A DNA stretch of 64,000 bases. It comes from BACL27 sp964203235. Its GTDB lineage: Bacteria > Actinomycetota > Acidimicrobiia > Acidimicrobiales > Ilumatobacteraceae. The translations under genes were made by a program, and so were the position numbers. Each line of letters begins with the position of its first letter. The stretch's first letter is position 1. The notes below the pieces were generated by a model, which worked only from the letters and a program-made list of their open reading frames with translations, was not told the origin of the DNA and searched no databases. The DNA lies in assembly GCA_964203235.1 (NCBI GenBank), contig CAXNLE010000001.1:868001-932000 (forward strand). The letters run 5' to 3'. Below, piece by piece: positions 1-9,129 of the stretch.

Positions 1-893
1 ACATCACGTGTATCTAAATGTACGAATGCAAGACCTTCAATGTCTTGCAAAATATTTTCAAGCCCAATCAATCCACTTCGATTATCTGGAATGTCAACTT
101 GAGTCGTGTCACCAGTAACGACGACTTTTGAACCAAAGCCAATTCGCGTGAGAAACATCTTGATTTGTTCAGGTGTCGCGTTTTGTGCTTCATCTAAAAT
201 GATGAAGCTATTATTCAAAGTTCGTCCGCGCATATAAGCAAGAGGCGCAACTTCGACAATTTGTTTCTCGGCGAGTTTAAGAGCCCCCTCGGCGCCGATC
301 ATGTCATGCAACGCGTCATATAGAGGTCTCAGATATGGATCAAGTTTCGCCATCAAATCTCCCGGTAAAAACCCAAGACGCTCGCCTGCCTCAACCGCTG
401 GCCGAGTAAGAATAATCCTCTGAACTGACTTCGTTTGAAGTGCCTGAACAGCCATCGCAATTGCTAACCAACTTTTACCCGTTCCTGCAGGGCCCAGCCC
501 GAAGGTGATTACATTGTCTCGTATTGCATCTACGTAACGTTTTTGCCCAGAAGTCTTGGCGCGCACTGGTTTACCTTGACTGAGACGAACAATATCTTCG
601 GTGAGCACTGCGGTCGGGCGCTCATTGGAGCGGACCATGTCAATACTTCTAGACACAACAACTAGGTCTAGGTTCTCTCCGCCTTGAAGCAGGCCAGTCA
701 ACTCTTCAAACAATCGACCGACGACATCGCTATTTTCTCCTGAGATTGAAATCTCATTACCGCGCACAGAAATTGCCGTATCAGGAAAACTTTTTTCTAC
801 CAACCTGAGATACGAGTCTCGCTCGCCTAACAGACTCGCCATCAGATGCGATCCGGGTACGACCACTGTCACCGCAGCCATTGACACACTCAT
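1..893 (-). CDS. phoH: PhoH-family ATPase (3' end beyond window)
   Basis: The visible 297 codons match the PhoH family, cytoplasmic P-loop ATPases related to helicase cores and linked to RNA metabolism and phosphate stress. A variable N-terminal part (about residues 1-110) precedes the PhoH core. The Walker A motif GPAGTGKS lies near residues 134-141, and the Walker B segment ending in DEAQN near 234-238 is typical of PhoH. The C-terminus runs off the left edge; a full protein is usually about 320-350 residues, so little is missing. I chose the ATG at 893; a second ATG at 881 in the same frame is possible. It is divergent from the GGDEF-EAL gene with only 39 bp between the starts. In many actinobacteria phoH precedes ybeY, which would lie outside this window. 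Family assignment is secure; the precise role is inferred. Confidence 0.93.
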   Translation of the reverse strand, partial: MSVSMAAVTVVVPGSHLMASLLGERDSYLRLVEKSFPDTAISVRGNEISISGENSDVVGRLFEELTGLLQGGENLDLVVVSRSIDMVRSNERPTAVLTEDIVRLSQGKPVRAKTSGQKRYVDAIRDNVITFGLGPAGTGKSWLAIAMAVQALQTKSVQRIILTRPAVEAGERLGFLPGDLMAKLDPYLRPLYDALHDMIGAEGALKLAEKQIVEVAPLAYMRGRTLNNSFIILDEAQNATPEQIKMFLTRIGFGSKVVVTGDTTQVDIPDNRSGLIGLENILQDIEGLAFVHLDTRD

Positions 894-932
894 TGAGACT
901 TCAGACTATCTAGTAAACGAGTTGGCCACCGA

Positions 933-2603
933 ATGATCTGTAGTACCGTTTTCGTGATGTTTCAAACCAGCAACCAATCGTGGTGGCTAATTGCACTTTT
1001 TGGGTTATTTACGCTCGCCGTCTTCGCAAATTTCAAGCGAACGAAGAAATCGGGTAGCGGATCGACTCCGCAAACTTTAGTGAGTGCAGTACTAGTGGTT
1101 TTATCAACCTGGTGTGTTGTTTGGATGATTTATCTGAATGAGAAGAATTCGGTTACTGAAATAGACCGGGCTATTCGACTTTTCTCGATCATCACGGTAT
1201 TCATTTTCGTTTTTCTTCTCATGGCCTTTGAACTAGGCCATCTTCGTCTAGTCATAAGCAGTATGCGCGCGATGTTGCAGAGTGACTCGCTGACGTCGCT
1301 ACCAAATCGTGAGTTTGTTCTTGAGCGATTATCGCTCAGTTTGCAAGATGCCGACCAACAAAATACGGTGCCGACGGTACATCATATAAATTTAGACAGG
1401 TTTAAATCAATCAATGACAGCCATGGTCACATCGCCGGTGATGCATTACTCGTAGAGATCTCTAAACGACTTCAAAACGGATTAGACAAACGCTGTATCG
1501 TTGCAAGACTTTCTGGCGACGAGTTCGTTGTGATAGATAACTTTAGTAAAACGGCAATTGAGTCAGTAGTTTCTGCTGACAAGACTCTCGCACTATTGGT
1601 GACGCCATTTTCGCTCAATCATGGAGATATTTTTGTCTCAGCGAGCATCGGCGTCGCGAACTATCAAAAAGGTATAACTAAATCAGCCGCCGAATTGCTC
1701 AGTAACGCCGAGTCCGCAATGTACTGGGCCAAAGATGCTGGGCGTAATTGTGTCGCCGTTTTTGACGAGTCGATGGATCAACGCGTAAAGAATCGTCTCG
1801 CGATTGAGACTGCCCTATACAGAGCACTCGAGAGAAAAGAATTAAGACTCGTTCATCAACCAATTATTGATATTAATTTAGGAGATGTCACTGGTTTTGA
1901 AGCATTAATGCGATGGGAGATGGAAGACGGCACTGCCATCACACCAAGCGAATTTATACCGATAGCCGAAGAAACCGGAATCATCATGCCGATTGGAGCA
2001 TGGGCGTTACTTGAAGCACTCATTCATTTGAGGGGTTGGATTAATGAGGGTATTTGCTCGCGCGATGTCACTATGTCAGTAAATGTATCATCACGACAAT
2101 TACATGATCCGAAATTTATTGCGATAGTCAACGAGGCTTTGATCCGCGCACACATACCTGCAGACCAACTTTGGCTTGAAGTCACTGAGAGCGTGATGAT
2201 CACCCAACCCGAACAAGCATTAGAAACATTGCGGAACCTCTCTGCGCTCGGTGTTCGCATAGCGATTGACGACTTTGGCACGGGATATTCTTCGTTGTCG
2301 TTTTTACAGCGATTTCCGATTCATCGCTTGAAGATTGATAAGACATTCGTCAATAACATTGCCACAGATCAAAATTCGCGAACTCTAGTTAAAACTATTA
2401 TCGCAATGGCTAATTCTCTAGATCTCGAAGTAGTCGCCGAGGGAGTTGAAACTGTTCAACAACTACACACACTCGCAGACTTAAACTGCACCCAAGCGCA
2501 GGGATACCTGATAAGTTTCCCAGTCTCACCACAAGATATGCCAGCAGCGCTCGTAGAACTAAATAAAGTCGGAAAGTGGCCACGCCTGCGCGAAGTTAAA
2601 TAA
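933..2603 (+). CDS. Membrane GGDEF-EAL cyclic-di-GMP signalling protein
   Basis: This 556-residue protein has three hydrophobic segments (about residues 15-33, 48-67 and 84-104), then a GGDEF domain (about 115-280) and an EAL domain (about 292-545). The EAL part looks catalytically complete: FEALMRW at 322-328, Glu in VTES near 419, DDFGTGYSS at 446-454 and VAEGVET near 505. The cyclase signature is SGDEF (194-198), a tolerated variant. However, the usual metal-binding first Asp of the DLDxFKxIND motif is Asn153 (I-N-L-D-R-F-K), so diguanylate cyclase activity may be lost and the domain may only sense GTP. The likely net activity is c-di-GMP hydrolysis at the membrane. The annotated ATG could be replaced by the ATG at 957, which has a more usual hydrophobic start. 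No partner gene is adjacent. Confidence 0.92.
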   Translation: MICSTVFVMFQTSNQSWWLIALFGLFTLAVFANFKRTKKSGSGSTPQTLVSAVLVVLSTWCVVWMIYLNEKNSVTEIDRAIRLFSIITVFIFVFLLMAFELGHLRLVISSMRAMLQSDSLTSLPNREFVLERLSLSLQDADQQNTVPTVHHINLDRFKSINDSHGHIAGDALLVEISKRLQNGLDKRCIVARLSGDEFVVIDNFSKTAIESVVSADKTLALLVTPFSLNHGDIFVSASIGVANYQKGITKSAAELLSNAESAMYWAKDAGRNCVAVFDESMDQRVKNRLAIETALYRALERKELRLVHQPIIDINLGDVTGFEALMRWEMEDGTAITPSEFIPIAEETGIIMPIGAWALLEALIHLRGWINEGICSRDVTMSVNVSSRQLHDPKFIAIVNEALIRAHIPADQLWLEVTESVMITQPEQALETLRNLSALGVRIAIDDFGTGYSSLSFLQRFPIHRLKIDKTFVNNIATDQNSRTLVKTIIAMANSLDLEVVAEGVETVQQLHTLADLNCTQAQGYLISFPVSPQDMPAALVELNKVGKWPRLREVK

Positions 2604-2627
2604 CGAAGTGTTCATTTAATAGTTATT

Positions 2628-3950
2628 TTGAGTTTTTCAAAAACTCGTCAAAGGATGTCAGAATACGCTATGACACCAAATCGAGTACCAAAAGAACTAT
2701 CACTAGATTCGGCCGAACTACGCATGAGACAAGCCGGTGAGTGGCTCGGTCTTGAAGATGGATTAATCGAAACGATCATTGCACCCCGGCGTGTCTTAGA
2801 GGTATCGATTCCGTTTAGACGCGACAGTGGCACTCGCGATCACCTTGTTGGCTGGCGGGTGCATCACAACACAACCCGCGGCCCAGCCAAGGGCGGTATT
2901 CGCTACCACCCAGGCGTGACTCGTGACGAAGTTGTCGCACTAGCAATCGGTATGTCACTCAAGACTGCGATCATGAACTTGCCGCTCGGTGGTGCCAAAG
3001 GCGGGATCGCAATTGATCCCAAGTTGATGTCAAGCGCTGAACTTGAGCGCATCACGCGTCGCTATGTTTCTGAGCTCATACCGTTTCTAGGACCAGATAA
3101 GGATGTGCCAGCACCTGATGTCGGTACGAACGCGCAGGTAATGGCATGGGTACTTGATCAATATTCGGCGAGTGTTGGCCACATTGTGCCTGGTGTCGTA
3201 ACTGGCAAACCAATTGAACTTGGCGGATCTCTAGGTCGTGAATCGGCCACTGGCCGCGGAGTAGTTGAGGCCGCTGCACTCGCGGGAGCGCAGATCGGTG
3301 TAACGCTTGAAGATTCGCGGATAGCAATTCAGGGCTACGGTCAGGTTGGCGCATGGGCAGCACGACTCGCCCAGGCTCGGGGTGCCAAAATTGTTGGCTT
3401 GGCTGACGTTGGAGGATCAATTTATAACGCATCAGGCATTAATATCGCGGACGTTGATAGCAAGATTCGAAGTGGCGCTAAGAGTGTTGTCGAAAGCGAA
3501 CAAGGCGATGTCATCGGCTTAGGACTCGACGGTGCGAACAAAGTTTTTTCGGTTGATTGTGACGTGCTTATGCCTTGCGCATTAGGCGATGCAGTAGATG
3601 AAACTATTGCAACAGAGATCAAGGCAAAACTTGTGGTTGAGGGCGCTAATGGGCCACTAACACCAAAGGCCGACGAGGTGCTACTAGATCGCCGAATAAT
3701 AGTTGTGCCAGATGTTTATGCCAACGCGGGTGGCGTTACCTGCAGTTATCTTGAACAATGTCAAAATTTTGCGCACCTAAGTTGGGACGAAGATGAAGTG
3801 AACGAGAAGGTAATTTCTCTGATGCAAGGAGCATTTAAACGTTTGCACTCATTCTCTGTGGAGCAAAATCTCCCCTATCGATTAGCGGCATCTGTTTTGG
3901 GAGTAAAAACAATTGCTGATTCGCATCGAATGCGTGGCTTACATCCTTAG
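2628..3950 (+). CDS. gdhA: Glu/Leu/Phe/Val dehydrogenase (glutamate dehydrogenase)
   Basis: The enzyme interconverts glutamate and 2-oxoglutarate plus ammonia in the cytoplasm. The substrate-binding domain contains GPAKGGIRYHP near residues 85-95 and the catalytic-lysine motif LPLGGAKGG at 118-126, followed by the conserved PAPDVGTN. The C-terminal Rossmann domain has GYGQVG near residue 238 and ends in the conserved segment with DVYANAGG and SYLEQ. With about 430 residues the length suits the small hexameric GDH class. The start is uncertain: TTG 2628 opens the frame, but ATG 2655 or ATG 2670 give N-termini closer to usual family members. It is 24 bp downstream of the GGDEF-EAL gene and convergent with the next gene. 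Cofactor specificity cannot be read from the sequence. Confidence 0.95.
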   Translation: MSFSKTRQRMSEYAMTPNRVPKELSLDSAELRMRQAGEWLGLEDGLIETIIAPRRVLEVSIPFRRDSGTRDHLVGWRVHHNTTRGPAKGGIRYHPGVTRDEVVALAIGMSLKTAIMNLPLGGAKGGIAIDPKLMSSAELERITRRYVSELIPFLGPDKDVPAPDVGTNAQVMAWVLDQYSASVGHIVPGVVTGKPIELGGSLGRESATGRGVVEAAALAGAQIGVTLEDSRIAIQGYGQVGAWAARLAQARGAKIVGLADVGGSIYNASGINIADVDSKIRSGAKSVVESEQGDVIGLGLDGANKVFSVDCDVLMPCALGDAVDETIATEIKAKLVVEGANGPLTPKADEVLLDRRIIVVPDVYANAGGVTCSYLEQCQNFAHLSWDEDEVNEKVISLMQGAFKRLHSFSVEQNLPYRLAASVLGVKTIADSHRMRGLHP

Positions 3951-3964
3951 TTTAAATAATTTTT

Positions 3965-6292
3965 TTAAGGCGCGAGTTCAAGGATTGCGCCTGCTTTATT
4001 TTCAAAGCGAACTTCAGCGAAGTTACCCCAACTTGGCGCATTCATAACCGTGGAGTCAGCGACCAACCATCGCACCCCATAATCTCGCAGTTTGGCACGA
4101 CTCTCAATTGTTGGTTCATCTACGAAACTTTCCACTAATAATCTTCGTTTTTCTCTCTCGAGCTCAAGATCCTGACTGTAAGACGGATAAAGCCCTTCAA
4201 CTAAAACTTGCCGCTGAGAGATTGCTGAAGTCAGACTCCAAAGGGCAAGGCAATTTGGAGGGAGAAGGTAGGAATCTGAACAGTAGCGATTTGTTGCGAC
4301 CAAATCATGTTTTGCCGAATTGTTTCGCAGCCAAACTAGCAACTCACGATAATCTACTGAACCAGTAATCATGTCAGCGTCATCGACGCGAAGTTGATGA
4401 TAATCACCGCCATCTTGATAAAACCCTGAGGCGAAGGATGCGTAGCTCCCCAGAGTACCTGCCGAGATAGTCAGTACTGCAACCAATGCCCATGCTGATC
4501 GTGATTCAATTTTGAAAATCAATCGCACGATCACAAATAAAACTAGACCCACGAATAGCGGAATAATTATTGCGAATGATGATTTGAAAACTGTAGGTGT
4601 TGCGTTACCACTCACCCGACTTAGAAGAGACCAACAAATATTTGCAGCGAATACGCCAGTTAATGCCACTACTAATATTCCAGACCGTCTTCTTAATCCA
4701 AAGTTAAATCTGAAATTGCAGATTCCAATAATTGAAACTGGAAGAATTAGCGCGATACTCGTTTGGATTAGATACGCAAGATTTTCTCCGGCATCAAAAA
4801 AAAGAACGCCCACAAACAAGCTCGAGAAACCACCCATCAGCGAAAACATCAATGCAAACTGTGTTGATGAATTCGTAAGAGATTTGATCCAAAAGATTCC
4901 CGCGAATGAATAAACAATCAGGATCAAAATACTCACGAAACCGACCCAAAAAGCAATTACTGGCAACCCAGCGACCATGAACGCCTTTTGCTCAAAAATC
5001 ACACCTGGCCCAAATTTCACTGACTCTGCAGACTTTGAGTTAGCGGAGTAATAGTTAAAAAACCAAAATAAACATACTGCGAGTGCTGATATCGCAGAGA
5101 TTGCGAAATTGTGTTTCGAGTCTCGGTCCCTTCTTACAAGCGAAACAAGATTGGCAATCAACAGGCCTAAGATCAACGCCACGGCTGAAGATATCTTGCT
5201 TCCAAAAAGAACCACAATAAGCAAAAACATCAACCACGCATTCGCGAAAAACTTCGACTTTTCAACGCTAAGTAATAAAATAACAAGTCCAATTGTATAG
5301 ATCAACGAAAAATTAAATGAATAAGAATGAGGATGAAGCATCCGCACAAATGGAATTGGGCCAGCACACATAGACGACACGGCAAGCACCACAAGCGGAG
5401 TACTAATTTGACTATTTGAGAACCGATTAGCAAATGTGGCAACTAGACACATGATTACGAATATGACGATTACTGGTGCCGCAATACCCGAAATCGCAAA
5501 AGCATCTGTCTGAAAAAGGGCATTAAGAGTGTCGTTCCACGCGAAGGACAGCCAATGATAGTGAAGCCTCGCACCAGCAAAAAATATGTTGTCGCTATTA
5601 CCGAACAAACCAACTGAATGCATCATCGATTCGCCGAATAGAACGTCTGGATCTTGCATTTTTGCGTAACGCCAACTCCACCAAACAGGATTCCGAATTT
5701 TCTCCAAAGAGTTCAAGACGGTGAGTGCAAAAATTGTAAGAGCCAAACCAACTCCGCCAACAGCATGAAACAAATAACGTTGGCCCCTAGAACGAAATCT
5801 GCAACTACGACGCAATAAAGCCCAAGTCGTGAGCACGCCTGATGCCAAAGCAGTTGGCACCAACCAATACCACGAGGTACTGAGCGCAATTAGCGTTCCT
5901 GAAATGAGTATAAAAACTTCATTGAAATTGGTTTTACGCTTGTCAAAACTTAAAGTTTCATTTTTCAGTGCTCTAAGTGAAATCGCGAGCACGATTATCG
6001 GCAATATTGTCCACGAAACACTTCTGGGTGAAATTGTCCTAAATAATTGGCTCGAAATTAGAGATAAGCCAAAGCCGACTACTGCACCCATCCCAACAAC
6101 CTCGGCGAAGCAAACTTCATATTTGGACCGATATACAGACCAAATAAATGCACCAATAGTTATTTGTATAGAAGTGAGAAAAGTTATGACAGCAATATCA
6201 ATGGATCGCAAGCCACTGATCGCAAAAATAATAACAAAAAAAAGAACACTCAGCGTCGATTTTGCAGCCAATTGTCTGCTCGCTATTCGCAC
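3965..6292 (-). CDS. Large polytopic membrane protein, GT-C-like, function unknown
   Basis: I do not recognise a named family. The roughly 775-residue product begins with many hydrophobic segments spread over residues 10-600, and ends with a soluble domain of about 160 residues. That tail contains a stretch resembling the C-termini of GT-C type membrane glycosyltransferases (YRELLVWLRNN, a Cys-containing loop, then RDYGVRWLVAD). Polyprenyl-phosphate sugar transfer at the cell surface is therefore a possible job, without direct proof. The frame opens with two GTG codons; I place the start at the second (6292), since TAGAAT (6299-6304, minus strand) lies six bases before it, as expected for a leaderless mRNA. 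The 3' end faces gdhA convergently at only 14 bp. It is not obviously a paralogue of the duplicated membrane proteins near 34-38 kb. Confidence 0.7.
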   Translation of the reverse strand: MRIASRQLAAKSTLSVLFFVIIFAISGLRSIDIAVITFLTSIQITIGAFIWSVYRSKYEVCFAEVVGMGAVVGFGLSLISSQLFRTISPRSVSWTILPIIVLAISLRALKNETLSFDKRKTNFNEVFILISGTLIALSTSWYWLVPTALASGVLTTWALLRRSCRFRSRGQRYLFHAVGGVGLALTIFALTVLNSLEKIRNPVWWSWRYAKMQDPDVLFGESMMHSVGLFGNSDNIFFAGARLHYHWLSFAWNDTLNALFQTDAFAISGIAAPVIVIFVIMCLVATFANRFSNSQISTPLVVLAVSSMCAGPIPFVRMLHPHSYSFNFSLIYTIGLVILLLSVEKSKFFANAWLMFLLIVVLFGSKISSAVALILGLLIANLVSLVRRDRDSKHNFAISAISALAVCLFWFFNYYSANSKSAESVKFGPGVIFEQKAFMVAGLPVIAFWVGFVSILILIVYSFAGIFWIKSLTNSSTQFALMFSLMGGFSSLFVGVLFFDAGENLAYLIQTSIALILPVSIIGICNFRFNFGLRRRSGILVVALTGVFAANICWSLLSRVSGNATPTVFKSSFAIIIPLFVGLVLFVIVRLIFKIESRSAWALVAVLTISAGTLGSYASFASGFYQDGGDYHQLRVDDADMITGSVDYRELLVWLRNNSAKHDLVATNRYCSDSYLLPPNCLALWSLTSAISQRQVLVEGLYPSYSQDLELEREKRRLLVESFVDEPTIESRAKLRDYGVRWLVADSTVMNAPSWGNFAEVRFENKAGAILELAP

Positions 6293-6368
6293 CACCTAAT
6301 TCTAGAACTACGACCGCGAATTGAAATGTAAATGTAGTGACAATCCAAGTAATAGAGTTGAAATTATT

Positions 6369-7133
6369 GTGGTCAAGATTTCTCAACCGATCGCCGAGTT
6401 AGGTTTTTATCCGTTTGACGATGTGGCTTGGGCCTACGACAAGCTATGGGCAGCGACAGTGAATCGGTGCTCGTGGCTGCCTCGAGAACTGACGCGAACT
6501 ACGAATCCTTCAAACCTTTGGCTTAGCGAGAATGAATTTATTAGTCAAACTTGTGGTTGGCCACTGGTGACACGACTCGCAGACAAGGTCTCTGTCATTG
6601 GTGCATTTCGCCAGACGACACCTGAATCGGCTAGTCATTTTTATCGCAGTGTTATTGTTGGCCGAGTTGACGGTACGCCGTTTGATTTTCAAGGGTCAAT
6701 CGCCGCTGTCAATAACTTTGAAAGTCTTTCTGGATGGATCAGCCTGATCGCTGCAATTCACGGTCCGCAAGAAACTTGGCGTGGAGAAACACGAATCTCT
6801 GGATCACATTTTGAAAGTTTGCAAATGCTGCTTCGCGGTGAAGCAGATATCGCCTCAATAGACAGCGTGACGCTCGCCCACTTGAGACGTATTAACGCCA
6901 AAGCGATTGATTCTTTGTTCGTCATCTGCAACGGCCCAATCGTGCCATGTTTGCCGATTATCACTCATCGTTTAATTAGCGAGTCGCAGCGTAATGATCT
7001 TCGGCAAGCGCTTAGCGAATCAACTCAAGACCCGAATATTGCCGATGCAACATCAGCGCTCTTTATCAGCGGATTTGATGCTCTCGAACTTGAGGATTAC
7101 CTTCCGTTAATGTCACTGACTGCAAATTTCTAG
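6369..7133 (+). CDS. PhnD-like phosphate/phosphonate-type substrate-binding protein
   Basis: The protein of about 254 residues resembles the PhnD-like solute-binding fold: an N-terminal region with FYPFDDVAWAYDKLW, a GWPLV segment near residue 63, a central IAAIHG region, and a second-lobe segment with GEADIASIDSVT that is typical of the ligand hinge. Members bind small oxyanions or related compounds for ABC import, though many orphan members have unknown ligands. No obvious signal peptide is present if translation begins at GTG 6369; the open frame extends upstream to TTG 6321, which gives an unconvincing Cys-rich start. No permease or ATPase gene is adjacent. It converges tail to tail with the acetoacetyl-CoA synthetase gene (stop codons abut), so any link with carnitine metabolism is only positional. 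Confidence 0.65.
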   Translation: MVKISQPIAELGFYPFDDVAWAYDKLWAATVNRCSWLPRELTRTTNPSNLWLSENEFISQTCGWPLVTRLADKVSVIGAFRQTTPESASHFYRSVIVGRVDGTPFDFQGSIAAVNNFESLSGWISLIAAIHGPQETWRGETRISGSHFESLQMLLRGEADIASIDSVTLAHLRRINAKAIDSLFVICNGPIVPCLPIITHRLISESQRNDLRQALSESTQDPNIADATSALFISGFDALELEDYLPLMSLTANF

Positions 7134-9110
7134 TCACGATATTGACTTCACGGCGTCAACAATCGCCGTGATCGCTTCTGGATTGGCAATCGCTTCGATG
7201 TTGCGCACTGGTCTGCCGTTGACAGCGTCGAATACCGCGAGTTCAACGAGTTTATTGCTTCGAGTGCGAGGCAGGTCGGCAACGGCAATAACTATGGCTG
7301 GTACATGCCTCGGGGTGCATGCTTTTCGAATACTAAGTTTGAGGTCGGATATCAAGTCATCTGACATTTTGGCTCCTGCGACGAGCCGCACTGTAAGAAT
7401 TATCCGAACATCGTTTTCAAAATCTTGGCCAAAGACGAGGCTCTCAAGTACCTCAGCGTGTTGCTCGACCACACGATATATCTCGGCGGTACCAATTCTT
7501 ACTCCACCTGGATTCAGAGTTGTGTCACTGCGTCCATGAATCACCATGCCACCGTGACTTGTCCACGACGCAAAATCACCGTGGCTCCACATTCCAGGAA
7601 ACCGTTCGAAATACGCCGCACGAAATTTTGCGCCAGGATTAATCGGATCCGGAAATCCGACCACACCATCGCCCCAAAAACCTAACGGAACCGACGGAAA
7701 GGGTGCGCGACAAACAAGCTCTCCAGCAGTATTGAAATTACTTATCAATGATTTTCTATTCTCGTCAATGACATCGCTGGCCATACCGAGACATGGTCTT
7801 TGAATCTCACCTGCGAACACAGGACTCGTCGGATCTCCACCAACAAAGCACGCACAAATATCAGTGCCTCCAGAAATTGACGCCAAGTGAACGTTTGAAG
7901 AAACCTTCTTATAAATCCAATCAAATCCCTCAGGCGCGAGTGGCGAGCCAGTTGAACAAATGGTCCTAAGACACGCCAACTTATGTGTCGCGATTGGAGC
8001 GATCTCAGATTTACGAGCCGAGTCAATGAACTTAGCCGAGGTTCCAAGCAAGGAGATCTTTTCGTTTTCACAAATATCAAACAAGCGATTCATGGTCGGA
8101 AAACTCGGTGAACCGTCGTAAAGCACTGCTGTTGCACCACTAGCCAATACGGACACGAGCCAGTTCCACATCATCCAACCAGTGGTCGTGAAGTACATCA
8201 CTCGATCACCAGCACGGATGTCGCAATGCAATTGATGTTCTTTCAGATGCTGAAGTAGCACCCCGCCAGTTCTATGAACGATACATTTTGGCACGCCCGT
8301 AGTGCCCGAGGAATAAAGCACATACCACGGATGATCGAAACCGAATCTTCTTGGATCGATTGACGCTCCTAGATATGACGAAATGAAACTTTCATAGGGC
8401 GTCATTATTAAATTTGTGCTCACTGTTGTTTGGCCGACCAGCAAAGTTTTAAGCAGCGATGGCAACCCGGTTTGTATTACTGCGAGTCGCTCAAAACAAT
8501 CAAACTTCTTGCCACCATATATATAAGAATCAGTTGCAACTAAGACCTTCGGCGAGATCTGACTGAATCGATCAAGCACTCCTTGAGCTCCAAAATCTGG
8601 CGAGCATGATGAGAAAACAGCACCAATCGATGCAGCGGCAAGCATTGTCTCAATCGCTTCGATTCCATTTGGAAGCCATGCGACAACGCGATCACCATCA
8701 ACAACGCCCAAGTTTTCTAGGGCACCAGCGAGGCGCGCAACTCGCAGCCGCAATTCATCCCATGTCCGAATAACTCGATTCCCGGTTTCGCCAATTGCGA
8801 CGATTGCTTCACCTTGACCTGCATGACGAAAAAAATTTTCAACGACACTCAAATTCGCATCAGGAAAAAACCTGGTGGATATAAATTCACGCGACGGATC
8901 TGATGGAAACTCAGTCCGTTGGATAATTCGCTCGCCACGCTCACCAACAACACCACAAAAATCCCAGACACTTGCCCAAAAATCTTCTGGCTGGGCGATA
9001 GACCAACTATGTAAATCTTCAAACCCTCGAGAGCCCGCGAACTCGTGAAGTCGAGTTCGGCCAACTAGTGCTGGGTCGGGGGCATATACGATTTCGCCTC
9101 GCTGGATCAC
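7134..9110 (-). CDS. aacS: Acetoacetate-CoA ligase
   Basis: The enzyme activates acetoacetate with ATP and CoA to acetoacetyl-CoA, feeding thiolysis to acetyl-CoA. It is an ANL-superfamily adenylating enzyme of 658 residues, matching the usual 650-660. Visible landmarks are the phosphate-binding loop YSSGTTGVPKCIVH, SGGTDICACF in the central part, and the hinge region with HGRSDTTLNPGGVRIGTAE; the C-terminal lysine lies in RTRSNKLVELAV. I chose GTG 9110 because homologues begin just before the VYAPD/WVPD segment; the open frame extends to 9248 but would then run through the start of the divergent gene. A TAGTTT box (9118-9123, minus) is seven bases upstream. Position opposite the BKACE gene fits the job: BKACE releases acetoacetate. 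Confidence 0.9.
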   Translation of the reverse strand: MIQRGEIVYAPDPALVGRTRLHEFAGSRGFEDLHSWSIAQPEDFWASVWDFCGVVGERGERIIQRTEFPSDPSREFISTRFFPDANLSVVENFFRHAGQGEAIVAIGETGNRVIRTWDELRLRVARLAGALENLGVVDGDRVVAWLPNGIEAIETMLAAASIGAVFSSCSPDFGAQGVLDRFSQISPKVLVATDSYIYGGKKFDCFERLAVIQTGLPSLLKTLLVGQTTVSTNLIMTPYESFISSYLGASIDPRRFGFDHPWYVLYSSGTTGVPKCIVHRTGGVLLQHLKEHQLHCDIRAGDRVMYFTTTGWMMWNWLVSVLASGATAVLYDGSPSFPTMNRLFDICENEKISLLGTSAKFIDSARKSEIAPIATHKLACLRTICSTGSPLAPEGFDWIYKKVSSNVHLASISGGTDICACFVGGDPTSPVFAGEIQRPCLGMASDVIDENRKSLISNFNTAGELVCRAPFPSVPLGFWGDGVVGFPDPINPGAKFRAAYFERFPGMWSHGDFASWTSHGGMVIHGRSDTTLNPGGVRIGTAEIYRVVEQHAEVLESLVFGQDFENDVRIILTVRLVAGAKMSDDLISDLKLSIRKACTPRHVPAIVIAVADLPRTRSNKLVELAVFDAVNGRPVRNIEAIANPEAITAIVDAVKSIS

Positions 9111-9129
9111 GACATATAAACTAATTGCT
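9111..9129. promoter_or_regulatory. Overlapping divergent leaderless promoters of the carnitine cluster
   Basis: Only 19 bp separate the divergent start codons. On the plus strand TAAACT (9117-9122) lies seven bases before ATG 9130; on the minus strand TAGTTT (9123-9118) lies seven bases before GTG 9110. The two -10 hexamers overlap by five bases, so polymerase should not occupy both at once. This is inferred from spacing, not measured. Confidence 0.5.

Noticed and set aside
4512..4913. 133-residue plus-strand frame inside the large membrane protein gene
   Set aside because: Shadow of hydrophobic codons on the minus strand; no ribosome-binding site or recognisable domain. The same applies to 5829-6299.
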